Shown: positions 1-5,941 of the stretch, piece after piece
How the letters are laid out: each line of letters begins with the position of its first letter
How positions within the stretch are numbered: the first letter of the stretch is position 1
From: JBFXAN01 sp050184225
GTDB taxonomy: Bacteria; Chloroflexota; Dehalococcoidia; CAUJGQ01
Direction of reading: 5' to 3'
DNA length: 14,030 nt
Assembly: GCA_050184225.1 (NCBI GenBank)
Contig: JBFXAN010000161.1
Location: 1 to 14,030, forward strand
Made by a program: the position numbers and the translations under genes
The notes under the pieces: generated by a model
What the model saw: only the letters and a program-made list of their open reading frames with translations
Told to the model about the DNA's origin: nothing
Database searches by the model: none

Positions 1-45
1 GGTCTGGTTAAGTAGGTCCAGATTCAGCCGCGTCGTGCCGTAGAT

Positions 46-1167
46 TCAACTCCCGGCAGCCGGTCGGTTATCCGCTCGGTCTTCGGGTTCCAATGCCCCG
101 GCGATCCGCTCCAAAGCGGCGCGGACGCGGGCCGGCGACGTGTGGCTGTAGCGCTCGTTCGTGGCCGCATTGCGGTGGCCGAGGACGATCATTCGGGTTG
201 CCAGATCGACGCCCAACTCGTCGGCCAGGCTGTTGTTGGCGTGGCGCATGTCGTGCGGCGTGCGGAAGGGCAGGCCGCTGCCACGGACGCGGCGGCGGAA
301 GGCGTCGTATGCCTGCTGCTGGGTGTAGGGCTTGCCGTCGGGGCGAGTGAACACGAGCGGGGCGATCTGGTCGAGCGCGGCGCGGTGGCGGGCGAGGGCG
401 CGGGCGACGGGCGGGACGGTGGGCAGGACGAGGTCGTCGCCGTCCGCCTTGCGGCGTGGCGTCCAGGCGCCGCCGTTGCGGCCGAGCTGGCCCCGGACGG
501 TGATCGTGGTGTCGGTCACATCCTGCCAGCGGAGGCCGAGGATCTCGGAGATCCGGAGGCCGTAGCAGAGGCCGAGGGTGACGAACGCCTGCCACGGTGG
601 GTCGGGGAACCGCGCCAGCAGCGCGACGGCATCGACGGCGGACGGGGCGAGCTTGCGGGCTTTGGGCACCCGCGGCGGCACGGTATCGCGGACGGGGTTG
701 ACCGGGATCAGGCGGGCGCGGCGGGCGTACTCAAACGCGCCGGAGATCATCGAGCGGATCAGGCTGACGGTGGCGGGGGCGTAGCCGGCGGTGATCAGGC
801 CGGCGAGCAGCGTCTGGACCTGGGGCGTGGTCACGTCGGCGAGGCGGGTGCGGCCGAGGACCGGGATCACCTTGCGATCGAGATAAGCGCGGTAGAGGGT
901 GAGGGTGTTGGGGGAGACGCCTTCGACGGCTTTGACCTCGCGGAACCAGCGATCGAGGTAGGCGGCGGTCGTGAGGGTGCGGTCGGCGCGGACACCGGCG
1001 TCGCGGTCGGCGATCGCCTTCTTGGCGGCGGCGCGGGCCTCGGTGGGGGTGCGGTACGTGTAGGTCCGGCCACCGAGGACGAAGCGGTAGCGGACCCGCT
1101 CGCTGCCGTCTTTGCGTCGGGTGACGTGCTTGTAGATGCTGCCCTCACCAGGGACGCGACGGGCCAT
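46..1167 (-). CDS. int: Tyrosine site-specific recombinase (phage integrase)
   Basis: Catalyses integration of the phage into the host chromosome and, with an excisionase, its removal. The 373 residues have the usual order and length of a phage integrase: an Arm-type N-terminal DNA-binding part (about residues 8-50), a SAM-like core-binding domain (about 65-155) and a C-terminal catalytic domain (about 180-345). Visible catalytic residues are Arg205 in CYGLRISEILGLRW, probably Lys240, His305 and Arg308 in HDMRH, His331 in LGHRN and the nucleophile Tyr340 in ERYSHTS. The ATG at 1167 is preceded by GAGGGGGAG, which touches the stop codon of the upstream lipoprotein gene only 10 bp away, so the two are probably cotranscribed. 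As the outermost gene it suggests that an attachment site lies near or just left of the window start. Family assignment is secure; the target site is not visible. Confidence 0.96.
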   Translation of the reverse strand: MARRVPGEGSIYKHVTRRKDGSERVRYRFVLGGRTYTYRTPTEARAAAKKAIADRDAGVRADRTLTTAAYLDRWFREVKAVEGVSPNTLTLYRAYLDRKVIPVLGRTRLADVTTPQVQTLLAGLITAGYAPATVSLIRSMISGAFEYARRARLIPVNPVRDTVPPRVPKARKLAPSAVDAVALLARFPDPPWQAFVTLGLCYGLRISEILGLRWQDVTDTTITVRGQLGRNGGAWTPRRKADGDDLVLPTVPPVARALARHRAALDQIAPLVFTRPDGKPYTQQQAYDAFRRRVRGSGLPFRTPHDMRHANNSLADELGVDLATRMIVLGHRNAATNERYSHTSPARVRAALERIAGALEPEDRADNRPAAGS

Positions 1168-1177
1168 CAGCTCCCCC

Positions 1178-1927
1178 TCACTCGCCGGCGAGATCGGCTT
1201 TGACCGATCGGTCGTGCGCGGTCTTGGCGAGCGTCTCGGTGAGTTCCGTATCGGGCGCGGTCACACCGACCGTCATGTAGGTGACGACGTGCATCACATC
1301 GCCGTCACGCAGGTAGACGATATCGGCCTGGAACGGGAACCCGCCGCTCGTCATGGTGGCGCGGAAGGCGAAGGTCTGCTCGCCGACCTTGGCGAACGAC
1401 AGGGGCGTCAACTTCATCACGAGCGGCGAGCCGTCGTCGTTGGTTGTCTCCCACTCCCGACACGTCTCCAGGATCTTCACGGCATCGTCCATCAACTGCT
1501 TCGCCGCGCCATCCTGGTAGACACTGATCGCGTGGCTGATGAACGGCCCAATCGTGCCCTTCTGGAAATTCGCCTCAACCGAGACGAGTCGGCTCTGACG
1601 GGCGGATGGGATATCGCAGATCGTCCCCTCGCCGTCGTCCTCATCGGTGTCAGGGTCCGGATCAATCGTCCAGCCGGTCGGCAGATCCTGGAGGGTGATG
1701 AGCGCGGCGCGCACGTCGGCTTCGGATGGCGTACCACGCGGCGGAGGCGTTGCGGTCGCGGTTGGTGCCGTGGTCGCAACACTCGCGGCGGCTTCCGTGG
1801 TGGAGACTGACTGACTCGTGGCCGCTGCCGGTGTTGGTGCCGAGAGCGTGTCCGCTTGGTCGCTGTCACTGCCACAGGCGACGAGGCTGAGCGCGATGAT
1901 CGCGATGGTGGCGGGTATCCACCGCAT
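1178..1927 (-). CDS. Secreted lipoprotein of unknown function
   Basis: A 249-residue exported lipoprotein. The signal peptide MRWIPATIAIIALSLVAC ends in a lipobox L15-V16-A17-C18, so Cys18 should be lipidated and the protein anchored outside the membrane. A Ser/Thr/Ala/Pro-rich linker (about 22-63) leads to a folded domain (about 64-249) that starts with the ADVRAALITLQDLPTGW-like segment seen in many sensor-like lipoproteins of high-GC bacteria; a link to the PknH extracellular domain family is only a guess. I chose the ATG at 1927 because GGAGGGGGA precedes it and it gives a clean signal peptide; an upstream in-frame ATG at 1984 would add 19 residues that spoil it. It sits directly upstream of the integrase. 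Expressed from a prophage, it could change the cell surface, for example by excluding other phages, but this is inference. Confidence 0.85.
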   Translation of the reverse strand: MRWIPATIAIIALSLVACGSDSDQADTLSAPTPAAATSQSVSTTEAAASVATTAPTATATPPPRGTPSEADVRAALITLQDLPTGWTIDPDPDTDEDDGEGTICDIPSARQSRLVSVEANFQKGTIGPFISHAISVYQDGAAKQLMDDAVKILETCREWETTNDDGSPLVMKLTPLSFAKVGEQTFAFRATMTSGGFPFQADIVYLRDGDVMHVVTYMTVGVTAPDTELTETLAKTAHDRSVKADLAGE

Positions 1928-2032
1928 GACTCCCCCTCCCTTTCTGTACCGAGCCGCTGCCAGGCCCGGTGCTGCTTGCTTCACTGTCTGACGCCGTGGG
2001 GGACACCGGCGCCAGAGTGAACCGATGCGTAG

Positions 2033-2686
2033 TTACTTGACTTCAACCGCCTGATTACTTGGCACCATGCTCGGAAACTCATAGATGATGCGAAGGAGCA
2101 TCTCGACAAAGGTGATCAAGGCAAGGGCGTCATCTTCTTGCATCACCTGGATCTCGTGATTGGCTTCATTGCCGCGCGAACGGATGTAATCAACCCAGAC
2201 TTCGCCATTGGGAGGCACATAGCCGGTGTTCTTGAGATGTTCTATGTAATGAACAAACGACTTGCCTTCTTGCGCTTCGCGCTCGACGGCGATGTGCATG
2301 AGAATCTTGCGGCACAGAAGCACGGTTGCTGTATACGCGCCGGCGGCTGAGCTTTGCCGAGCTTCGTAGAATAGTGCGGCAAGATCTTCGGGTACATGAT
2401 TCACGGCACGACCAGGAGCCGATCCAGGGAAACGCACGCCGTGCGCGGTAAAGAGCGTTGGTCCATCACAATTCGGGCATACACGAATGAAGGCTTTCGC
2501 GTTGTTCGGGATCGCAGCGCCTTCTGGCGCTGCATACCACCCCCGATCCGAAGCGACGCTCTCGCCGCAATATCCACAGACCCATGACGCAACCCGGATC
2601 GATTTCGTTTCCACCCAAGCACCCCCGAATGATCTCAGGGATACCATATCCTTCCCGATCACCAGTCTGCTCCCTCCCACGTCCAT
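2033..2686 (-). CDS. DUF4145 domain protein with zinc-ribbon-like N-terminal part
   Basis: 217 residues. The N-terminal half has two CxxC pairs, C37-GY-C40 and C70-PN-C73, consistent with a zinc ribbon. The C-terminal half (about 100-203) looks like DUF4145: a helix with LFYEARQSSAAGAYTATVLLCRKIL, then DYIRSRGNEANHEI and a closing hydrophobic helix. DUF4145 proteins are common in phages and near restriction or defence genes, and their biochemical role is unknown. The start is uncertain: the ATG at 2686 leaves a 97-bp gap to the repressor gene holding a LexA-like palindrome, while a GTG at 2761 would add 25 residues and absorb that palindrome into the coding region. Neither has a convincing ribosome binding site. 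Base composition here is closer to the repressor region than to the GC-rich early operon. Confidence 0.8.
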   Translation of the reverse strand: MDVGGSRLVIGKDMVSLRSFGGAWVETKSIRVASWVCGYCGESVASDRGWYAAPEGAAIPNNAKAFIRVCPNCDGPTLFTAHGVRFPGSAPGRAVNHVPEDLAALFYEARQSSAAGAYTATVLLCRKILMHIAVEREAQEGKSFVHYIEHLKNTGYVPPNGEVWVDYIRSRGNEANHEIQVMQEDDALALITFVEMLLRIIYEFPSMVPSNQAVEVK

Positions 2687-2723
2687 CGCCGCCTGAGTGT
2701 CATTCCTGCCTTGCGTGTATTTC

Positions 2724-2737
2724 CGAACACGTGTTCT
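2724..2737. promoter_or_regulatory. LexA-like (SOS) operator candidate
   Basis: GAACACGTGTTC at 2725-2736 is a perfect 12-bp palindrome that fits GAAC-N4-GTTC, the LexA box of Gram-positive bacteria and of Chloroflexota. With flanks it agrees at 13 of 14 positions with CGAACRNRYGTTYC. On the plus strand it overlaps a possible extended -10 (TGT-TCTAGT, 2732-2740) with TTGCGT at 2711-2716 as a -35, a position where bound LexA would block transcription. It lies 25 bp before the membrane peptide start at 2762 and 38 bp before the DUF4145 start at 2686, so it could control either. If DUF4145 starts at 2761 the palindrome would be inside that gene. Confidence 0.55.
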
Positions 2738-2761
2738 AGTTTCATGCGGGAGGGACGCCAC

Positions 2762-2878
2762 ATGAAACCGTCACGTCAGCGCCTATCTCCGATCACGCGG
2801 GCCACTGTCTGGATCATCACCATCGCCCTGGTCGTCGCCTTCGCTCTGGGATTCGTCGTCGCCTGGGTGGTCGTTTAG
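2762..2878 (+). CDS. Possible small single-span membrane peptide (38 aa)
   Basis: ATG at 2762 follows a strong ribosome binding site (GGGAGGGA, about 7 bp upstream) and opens a 38-residue peptide with a basic start, MKPSRQRLSPITR, followed by an unbroken hydrophobic helix (about residues 15-38, ending AWVVV). Most of it is antisense to the last 32 codons of the repressor gene. Those codons are rich in Asp (GAC/GAT), whose complements read as Val and Ile, so the hydrophobic stretch could be only a shadow of an acidic tail, or the reverse. The ribosome binding site and the LexA-like box upstream support a real gene. Shape and position recall SOS-induced membrane toxins such as TisB; that comparison is inference. 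Confidence 0.45.
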   Translation: MKPSRQRLSPITRATVWIITIALVVAFALGFVVAWVVV

Positions 2879-3226
2879 ATCAAATAGACTCGCCATACTC
2901 CGTTCATATCGGGTGATCAGTGCTGCCGGGAACCGAGCAATGCGGCGCAGCGGGGCCACCTTCTCTACCGGCCCCTCTATCGTGACTGCTCCCCCTGAAC
3001 GTGAGACGCCAGTCACGAGATACTCAGCATCGACACCGAGTACACGTGCAATAGCAACGATCTTGGCCGCGCCTGGCTCCTCAATACCGCCACGCTCAAG
3101 GAGTGACAACCAGGTCCTATCGATCTCGTCATCCTCACCGCTGGCATACGCAGCTACTTGGCCCTGCGTCCACCCCCGATCGGTCCGCAGTTGGCGCACC
3201 CGGTCACCAATATCTGTACGCGACAT
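2783..3226 (-). CDS. XRE-family phage repressor (CI-like)
   Basis: 147 residues with an N-terminal helix-turn-helix of the XRE/Cro-CI type (about 6-73: IGDRVRQLRTDRGWTQGQVAAYA through RVLGVDAEYLVTG). Its place opposite a Cro-like gene marks it as the lysogeny repressor. A linker (about 74-115) leads to a strongly acidic tail (about 116-147, DDESQSEGDDQGDGDDPDSG). There is no S24/LexA-like self-cleavage domain, so RecA-triggered autocleavage of the classical CI kind is not expected. I chose the ATG at 3226 because the HTH starts right after it; upstream extension reads through the divergent promoter region and the antisense of the Cro-like gene. The ribosome binding site is weak (GAG). The 3' end overlaps antisense with a possible membrane peptide gene. 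Confidence 0.88.
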   Translation of the reverse strand: MSRTDIGDRVRQLRTDRGWTQGQVAAYASGEDDEIDRTWLSLLERGGIEEPGAAKIVAIARVLGVDAEYLVTGVSRSGGAVTIEGPVEKVAPLRRIARFPAALITRYERSMASLFDLNDHPGDDESQSEGDDQGDGDDPDSGPRDRR

Positions 3227-3338
3227 TAACTCGATCACACTGCAAGGATATTCGCAGGCTACGAGACTTGAGGGGAGCAATCCAGAAATTCTCAGAAAAC
3301 CTATTGCGCTGGCTCGCGTACTGTGCGAGAATCCTCGC
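3227..3338. promoter_or_regulatory. Divergent repressor/cro control region with operator-like repeats
   Basis: This 112-bp spacer separates the repressor (minus) from the Cro-like gene (plus). A plus-strand promoter candidate is TTGCGC (3304-3309) with a 17-bp spacer to GAGAAT (3327-3332); it would start transcription at or within a few bases of the ATG at 3339, giving an almost leaderless mRNA. The inverted repeat CTCGC-N7-GCGAG (3313-3329) lies between these boxes, as an operator should, and CTCGC recurs at 3334-3338. A 23-bp imperfect direct repeat has one copy here (3261-3283) and one inside the Cro-like gene (3347-3369). A minus-strand promoter must exist, but I see no convincing boxes for it. 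Confidence 0.6.
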
Positions 3339-3584
3339 ATGGGGACACGAGACTTAATCCAAGCACTCCGAGACAAGCAGCGAGATCTCAATGAGGCCGA
3401 CGGTGCGTTCGCCCGCCGGTTGGGAGTTGATCGCGAGACGTGGCGCAAGGTCCGCGTAGGAGACGCCCTGCCGAGTCGCAGGACGCTTCAGGGCGCAGCC
3501 AGCGCGTTTCCAGATCTCACACTCCACATCATGGATTTTCTTGTTGCCCAGGACGCGAGGATGCTCTCATCTCAGGCGAGTTAG
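3339..3584 (+). CDS. Cro-like small HTH regulator
   Basis: 81 residues, first gene of the rightward operon and divergent from the repressor. Residues about 20-58 (DGAFARRLGVDRETWRKVRVGDALPSRRTL) look like a helix-turn-helix of the Cro/CI type, with RRLGVDRETWRKV as turn and recognition helix. In temperate phages the gene in this place shuts off the repressor when lytic growth begins. The ATG at 3339 is preferred because an upstream reading would run through the promoter region. No good ribosome binding site precedes it and the likely promoter is very close, so a leaderless transcript is possible. Function is assigned from position and the HTH. Confidence 0.72.
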   Translation: MGTRDLIQALRDKQRDLNEADGAFARRLGVDRETWRKVRVGDALPSRRTLQGAASAFPDLTLHIMDFLVAQDARMLSSQAS

Positions 3585-3622
3585 CACGCTATTATCCCCA
3601 TTGAGAGAAAGGAGTGCCAGCC

Positions 3623-3784
3623 ATGGTCAGGGATACCCAATCCCGCGTACACGTCCAGCGCGTCGAGGAATACATCGACTTCATTTGTTTGCTGGACGAC
3701 TGGAAGGTCCGGCTCAACCGCGACCTCGATGTGATTCGGGCCCAGGCGATGCGGCTCAGCCCGGAGTACGAGAGGAGCGCCTGA
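3623..3784 (+). CDS. Small phage protein of unknown function (53 aa)
   Basis: Starts at an ATG 8 bp behind a good ribosome binding site (AGAAAGGAG). The 53-residue product, MVRDTQSRVHVQRVEEYIDF onward, looks like one or two amphipathic helices with DDWKVRLNRDLD in the middle and has no cysteines or membrane segment. Its stop shares one base with the ATG of the next gene (TGATG), so the two are translationally coupled. The next gene encodes an excisionase-like protein, so this peptide may help with excision or regulation, but I do not recognise the family. Confidence 0.75.
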   Translation: MVRDTQSRVHVQRVEEYIDFICLLDDWKVRLNRDLDVIRAQAMRLSPEYERSA

Positions 3785-4086
3785 TGTACATCCTCGCAGA
3801 ACCGCCGGCAGTTCCCGATCACGTCCCCGGCGAGGCGCGGTCGTCCGGCCCGCGGGTCTATCCGCTGGCGGCGGTGGCGAAGCTGCTCGGCCGCTCGTAT
3901 CCCTACGTGGCGGCGCGGGTGCGCGATGGGTCGCTGCTGGCGGTGCGGGAGGGGGGCAAGACGGTCGTTCGGGCGGCGGACCTGGACCAGTATCTCGCGG
4001 GGTTGCCGGTGGTCGATGCCGAGCAGCGCCTCGCGGCGGCGTTGTATCCGTTCCAGCGCGAGCGGGCGAAGAGAAAGACCGCGTAG
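3784..4086 (+). CDS. Excisionase-like HTH protein (MerR/HTH_17 type)
   Basis: 100 residues. Residues about 25-72 form the compact winged HTH of excisionases and HTH_17 proteins: VYPLAAVAKLLGRSYPYVAARVRDGSLLAVREGGKTVVRAADLDQYL, ending with the typical helix that carries DLDQYL. The start at 3784 overlaps the preceding stop; earlier in-frame codons belong to the antisense-free but unrelated upstream reading. In a phage early operon with an integrase at the left end, directing excision is the likely role. A role as a transcription regulator is the alternative, since a second protein with this fold is encoded at 10614-11315. Confidence 0.75.
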   Translation: MYILAEPPAVPDHVPGEARSSGPRVYPLAAVAKLLGRSYPYVAARVRDGSLLAVREGGKTVVRAADLDQYLAGLPVVDAEQRLAAALYPFQRERAKRKTA

Positions 4087-4138
4087 ACGGTTGCACGTCT
4101 CGCGGTCCAATCCCCAGGCAGCACAGGGAGATGGATCG

Positions 4139-4516
4139 ATGGTACTAGCACAACCCCCCACTGACAAGCCGGACTACGCGCCGGCGCTGGATTGGTGGAC
4201 CGCAACCCGGCGGGAGTTGGCGCGGTTCGAGGCGTGCGTGCGGGCGCAGGTGTCGCTCGACCTACACGCGGCGACGGCGCTGGCGCTGGTGATCGCGGCG
4301 GAGGAACCGCAGACATTGACGGCGATTGCCCGGCGGTGCGGCATCCAACCGCAGACGATCACTGAGATGGCGGACACGCTCACCGCGCGGGGACTCGCGC
4401 TCCGCGAGCGGAAGCCGCGCGACCGCCGGGCCTACTATCTCGCGCCGACGCGAGCGGGACTGGAACTCGCCGAGCAGGTGCGGCGGGCCGTCGCGAACCT
4501 GGGGGCACCGCGATGA
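4139..4516 (+). CDS. MarR-like winged-helix DNA-binding protein
   Basis: 125 residues. From about 45 to 115 it follows the MarR pattern: HAATALALVIAAEEPQTLTAIARRCGIQPQTITEMADTLTARGLALRERKPRDRRAYYLAPTRAGLEL, with HTH helices, then a wing containing the DRRAYYLAPT stretch typical of MarR proteins. The usual N- and C-terminal dimer helices are short. ATG 4139 is chosen because GGGAG lies 8 bp before it, after a 52-bp gap that could hold an internal promoter. Probably a phage regulator of early genes or a homologue that interferes with host control; no ligand or target is visible. Stop overlaps the next start (ATGA). Confidence 0.75.
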   Translation: MVLAQPPTDKPDYAPALDWWTATRRELARFEACVRAQVSLDLHAATALALVIAAEEPQTLTAIARRCGIQPQTITEMADTLTARGLALRERKPRDRRAYYLAPTRAGLELAEQVRRAVANLGAPR

Positions 4517-4905
4517 CAACGACAACGAAACCCTCCCTCCGGGCGCGGGCGGCGGAACGGCTCCAGCAGGAACAGGCACGCCGGGCTGAACAGGAGCAAC
4601 AGGACGCCGCAAACCACGCCGCGTACCTCGTCGAGACGCTGGCGACGATTCTCCGCGAGGACTTCGAGGTTGAGCCGGCCAGTGTGGTACTCGCCGGTGA
4701 GTGCGCTCTTGCCACCGTAGACGGCGTTGAGTTCATCCTCTCCGGCGACGACGACGAGGGGTTCTGGGATATCTCGGTACGGGACGCGACGGAGCCGGAG
4801 TCCGACTACCGCCCGCTCTACCGACGCGACAGCCGGTTCAGCCGTCTCGATCCCTGGCTGCGGCTCGGTGCGGTGCTCGCGGGGGAGAAAGGTGAGCCGG
4901 TATGA
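4513..4905 (+). CDS. Phage protein of unknown function with coiled-coil N-terminus
   Basis: 130 residues in two parts. Residues about 8-45 are rich in Ala, Arg, Glu and Gln (RAAERLQQEQARRAEQEQQDAANHA) and should form a charged coiled coil. Residues about 46-128 look like a small alpha/beta domain with VVLAGECALATVDGVEFILSGDDDEGFWDISV and a later GWx-free, Arg-rich stretch. I do not recognise the family. It is translationally coupled on both sides by ATGA overlaps, which supports the start at 4513. Confidence 0.72.
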   Translation: MTTTTKPSLRARAAERLQQEQARRAEQEQQDAANHAAYLVETLATILREDFEVEPASVVLAGECALATVDGVEFILSGDDDEGFWDISVRDATEPESDYRPLYRRDSRFSRLDPWLRLGAVLAGEKGEPV

Positions 4906-5081
4906 ACGAACTGACGCATCAGAATCTGCTTGGCGCGGCGATGCTGGCGCTCGACGCCTGCTGTCACCGGATCGATAGCCAGAACGACGAGATCGCGCGG
5001 CTGCGGGCGGAGGTGGAGACGCTCTGGTCGCGTCACCTCCCGCGCTCACCGACGAGCTGCGCCGGCGCGTGCGGGAGGTGA
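4902..5081 (+). CDS. Small helical phage protein (59 aa), unknown function
   Basis: Opens at an ATG overlapping the previous stop (ATGA) and ends in GGGAGG-TGA, which also supplies the ribosome binding site of the next gene. Residues 1-43, MNELTHQNLLGAAMLALDAC through IDSQNDEIARLRAEVETLW, form a likely coiled coil with a leucine/isoleucine spacing. The last 15 residues are Cys/Pro/Gly-rich. Short coiled-coil proteins of this kind often lie between regulators in actinophage-like early operons. No function can be given. Confidence 0.65.
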   Translation: MNELTHQNLLGAAMLALDACCHRIDSQNDEIARLRAEVETLWSRHLPRSPTSCAGACGR

Positions 5082-5085
5082 CGCG

Positions 5086-5670
5086 ATGACGACGCTCTAC
5101 AAGGTGCTCAATCCCAACCGGATCCCATGCCACGGCGGATGGGGACAGTGGCCCGAACCGGGTGCGTGGCTGACGGTCGAGGGCGAAATTGTCCCCTGCG
5201 AGAACGGATTGCACCTCTGCGAGGCGCGGGATCTCCCCCGGTGGCTGAAACGCGACGCCGTCGTCTGGGAGGCCGAAGCAGACGGCGAGCAGACCCGGCA
5301 CGAGGACAGCAAGACGGTCGTGCGACATGCGCGGCTCGTACGCGAGATTGGCACGCTCCATCACCGCCTGCTCGTCGCCTGGGCGGCGGATTGCGCCGAG
5401 CGGGTGCTACCGCTGTTCGAGGCGAAACGACCGGACGATAGCCGGCCGCGCGACGCCCTCGCGGCGGTGCGGCGGTGCGGCGGTGGATCGTTGGTGACGC
5501 GACAGTTGACGAGGTTCGATCCGCCGCCTACGCCGCCTACGCCGCCGCCTACGCCGCCACCGCCGCCGCCACCGCCGACGCCGCCGCCGACGCCGCCGAC
5601 GCCGCCGCCGCCTACGCCGCCGCCGCCGCCGACGCCGCCGACGCCTACGGGAAACGGCGGGAGGAATTGA
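5086..5670 (+). CDS. DUF7666-like phage protein, frameshifted by an 8-bp repeat
   Basis: 194 residues as the DNA reads now. Residues 1-110 look like a DUF7666-type domain: LYKVLNPNRIPCHGGWGQW, then VPCENGLHLCEARDLPRWL and VVWEAEADGE. It is followed by the DCAERVLPLFEAKRPDDSRPRDALAAVRR segment that in related phage proteins leads into an Ala-rich helical tail. Here three copies of GCGGCGGT (5461-5484) push translation into another frame at about residue 131, so the tail becomes a Pro/Thr repeat ending at 5670. With two copies the frame would continue as WIVGDATVDEVRSAAYAAYAAA and end at 5744, overlapping the next start by ATGA. I conclude that the two-copy form is ancestral and that this copy is mutated, phase-variable or a sequencing error. 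Function unknown. Start ATG 5086 has GGGAGG just upstream. Confidence 0.75.
   Translation: MTTLYKVLNPNRIPCHGGWGQWPEPGAWLTVEGEIVPCENGLHLCEARDLPRWLKRDAVVWEAEADGEQTRHEDSKTVVRHARLVREIGTLHHRLLVAWAADCAERVLPLFEAKRPDDSRPRDALAAVRRCGGGSLVTRQLTRFDPPPTPPTPPPTPPPPPPPPTPPPTPPTPPPPTPPPPPTPPTPTGNGGRN
5461..5484 (+). repeat. Three tandem copies of GCGGCGGT
   Basis: Perfect 8-bp units at 5461-5468, 5469-5476 and 5477-5484. Eight is not a multiple of three, so each gain or loss of a unit changes the reading frame of the gene around it. Two units give the Ala-rich tail that fits the protein family and the neighbour overlap. Confidence 0.9.
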
Positions 5671-5744
5671 CCTGGCAGGGCGAGCGGTTGCTCGCGTACC
5701 TACGCGGCGACGTGGCGATCCCGACGCGGGAGGCGAAGTCATGA
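5485..5744 (+). pseudogene. Stranded Ala-rich C-terminus of the DUF7666-like gene
   Basis: In the frame that begins in the 8-bp repeat, translation gives WIVGDATVDEVRS, then about 43 residues built almost only from Ala, Tyr, Asp and Thr (AAYAAYAAAYAATAAATADAAADAADAA), then DAYGKRREELTWQGERLLAYLRGDVAIPTREAKS. This mixture of an Ala/Tyr/Asp helix and a normal ending is typical of the tails of this phage protein family, and its TGA overlaps the next gene's ATG. It is now out of frame with its N-terminal part. An ATG at 5475 could start it separately, but it has no proper ribosome binding site. Confidence 0.7.
5521..5650 (+). repeat. Trinucleotide-like GCC/TAC/GAC repeat tract
   Basis: About 130 bp made almost only of GCC, TAC, GAC and ACC triplets in the ancestral frame. 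It reads as Ala/Tyr/Asp in that frame and as Pro/Thr in the present one. All six frames stay open across it, which explains the many low-complexity open frames here. Confidence 0.85.
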
Positions 5745-5941
5745 CGACGACGGAACTCCTCGACCGGTTCATGGCCTCGCACTGGGGACAACGGCGGCTG
5801 ACGACCGCGCTCGACGTGCGGGTGCACGCGTTTCTCGCGGCCTCACCGCTCGATGGCGGGCTGGGGATGGGAGCGCCGGATGCGGCGCAGTACTTGAGGC
5901 TCTACGAATCAGCCCGTGTAGCGGAGCGGAGGGCGGCATGA
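5741..5941 (+). CDS. Small phage protein of unknown function (66 aa)
   Basis: MTTTELLDRFMASHWGQRRL onward; soluble and probably helical, with HAFLAASPLDGGLGMGAPDAAQYLRLYESARVAERRA at the end. It is joined by ATGA overlaps to the Ala-rich frame before it and the DUF6197-like gene after it, which supports its start and the idea that the frame ending at 5744 is the native one. No family is recognised. Confidence 0.68.
   Translation: MTTTELLDRFMASHWGQRRLTTALDVRVHAFLAASPLDGGLGMGAPDAAQYLRLYESARVAERRAA

Noticed and set aside
38..64. tRNA 3' end or att core next to the integrase
   Set aside because: GATTCAACTCCCGG resembles a T-loop, but the flanks cannot form a T-stem and the sequence is the end of the integrase gene. 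No second copy is visible in the window.
142..1203. 353-codon plus-strand open frame across the integrase
   Set aside because: It is antisense to a gene with all catalytic motifs; its product is Gly/Ala/Asp/Val-rich without any motif, as expected of a high-GC shadow.
1992..2012. Terminator for the DUF4145 gene
   Set aside because: GCCGTG and CACCGGC can pair only with a bulge and no U-run follows on the minus strand.
4435..5364. 309-codon minus-strand open frame
   Set aside because: It runs against three plus-strand genes with ribosome binding sites and coupled junctions; the product is Arg/Pro-rich and shows no domain.
5521..5650. Genuine Pro/Thr-rich surface tail
   Set aside because: The Pro/Thr reading exists only because of the third 8-bp unit upstream; family resemblance and the ATGA junction favour the Ala-rich frame. 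Kept open as a phase-variation possibility.
5407..5772. Arg-rich minus-strand protein
   Set aside because: It is the complement of the GCC/TAC/GAC triplet tract, which is open in all frames because of its composition.
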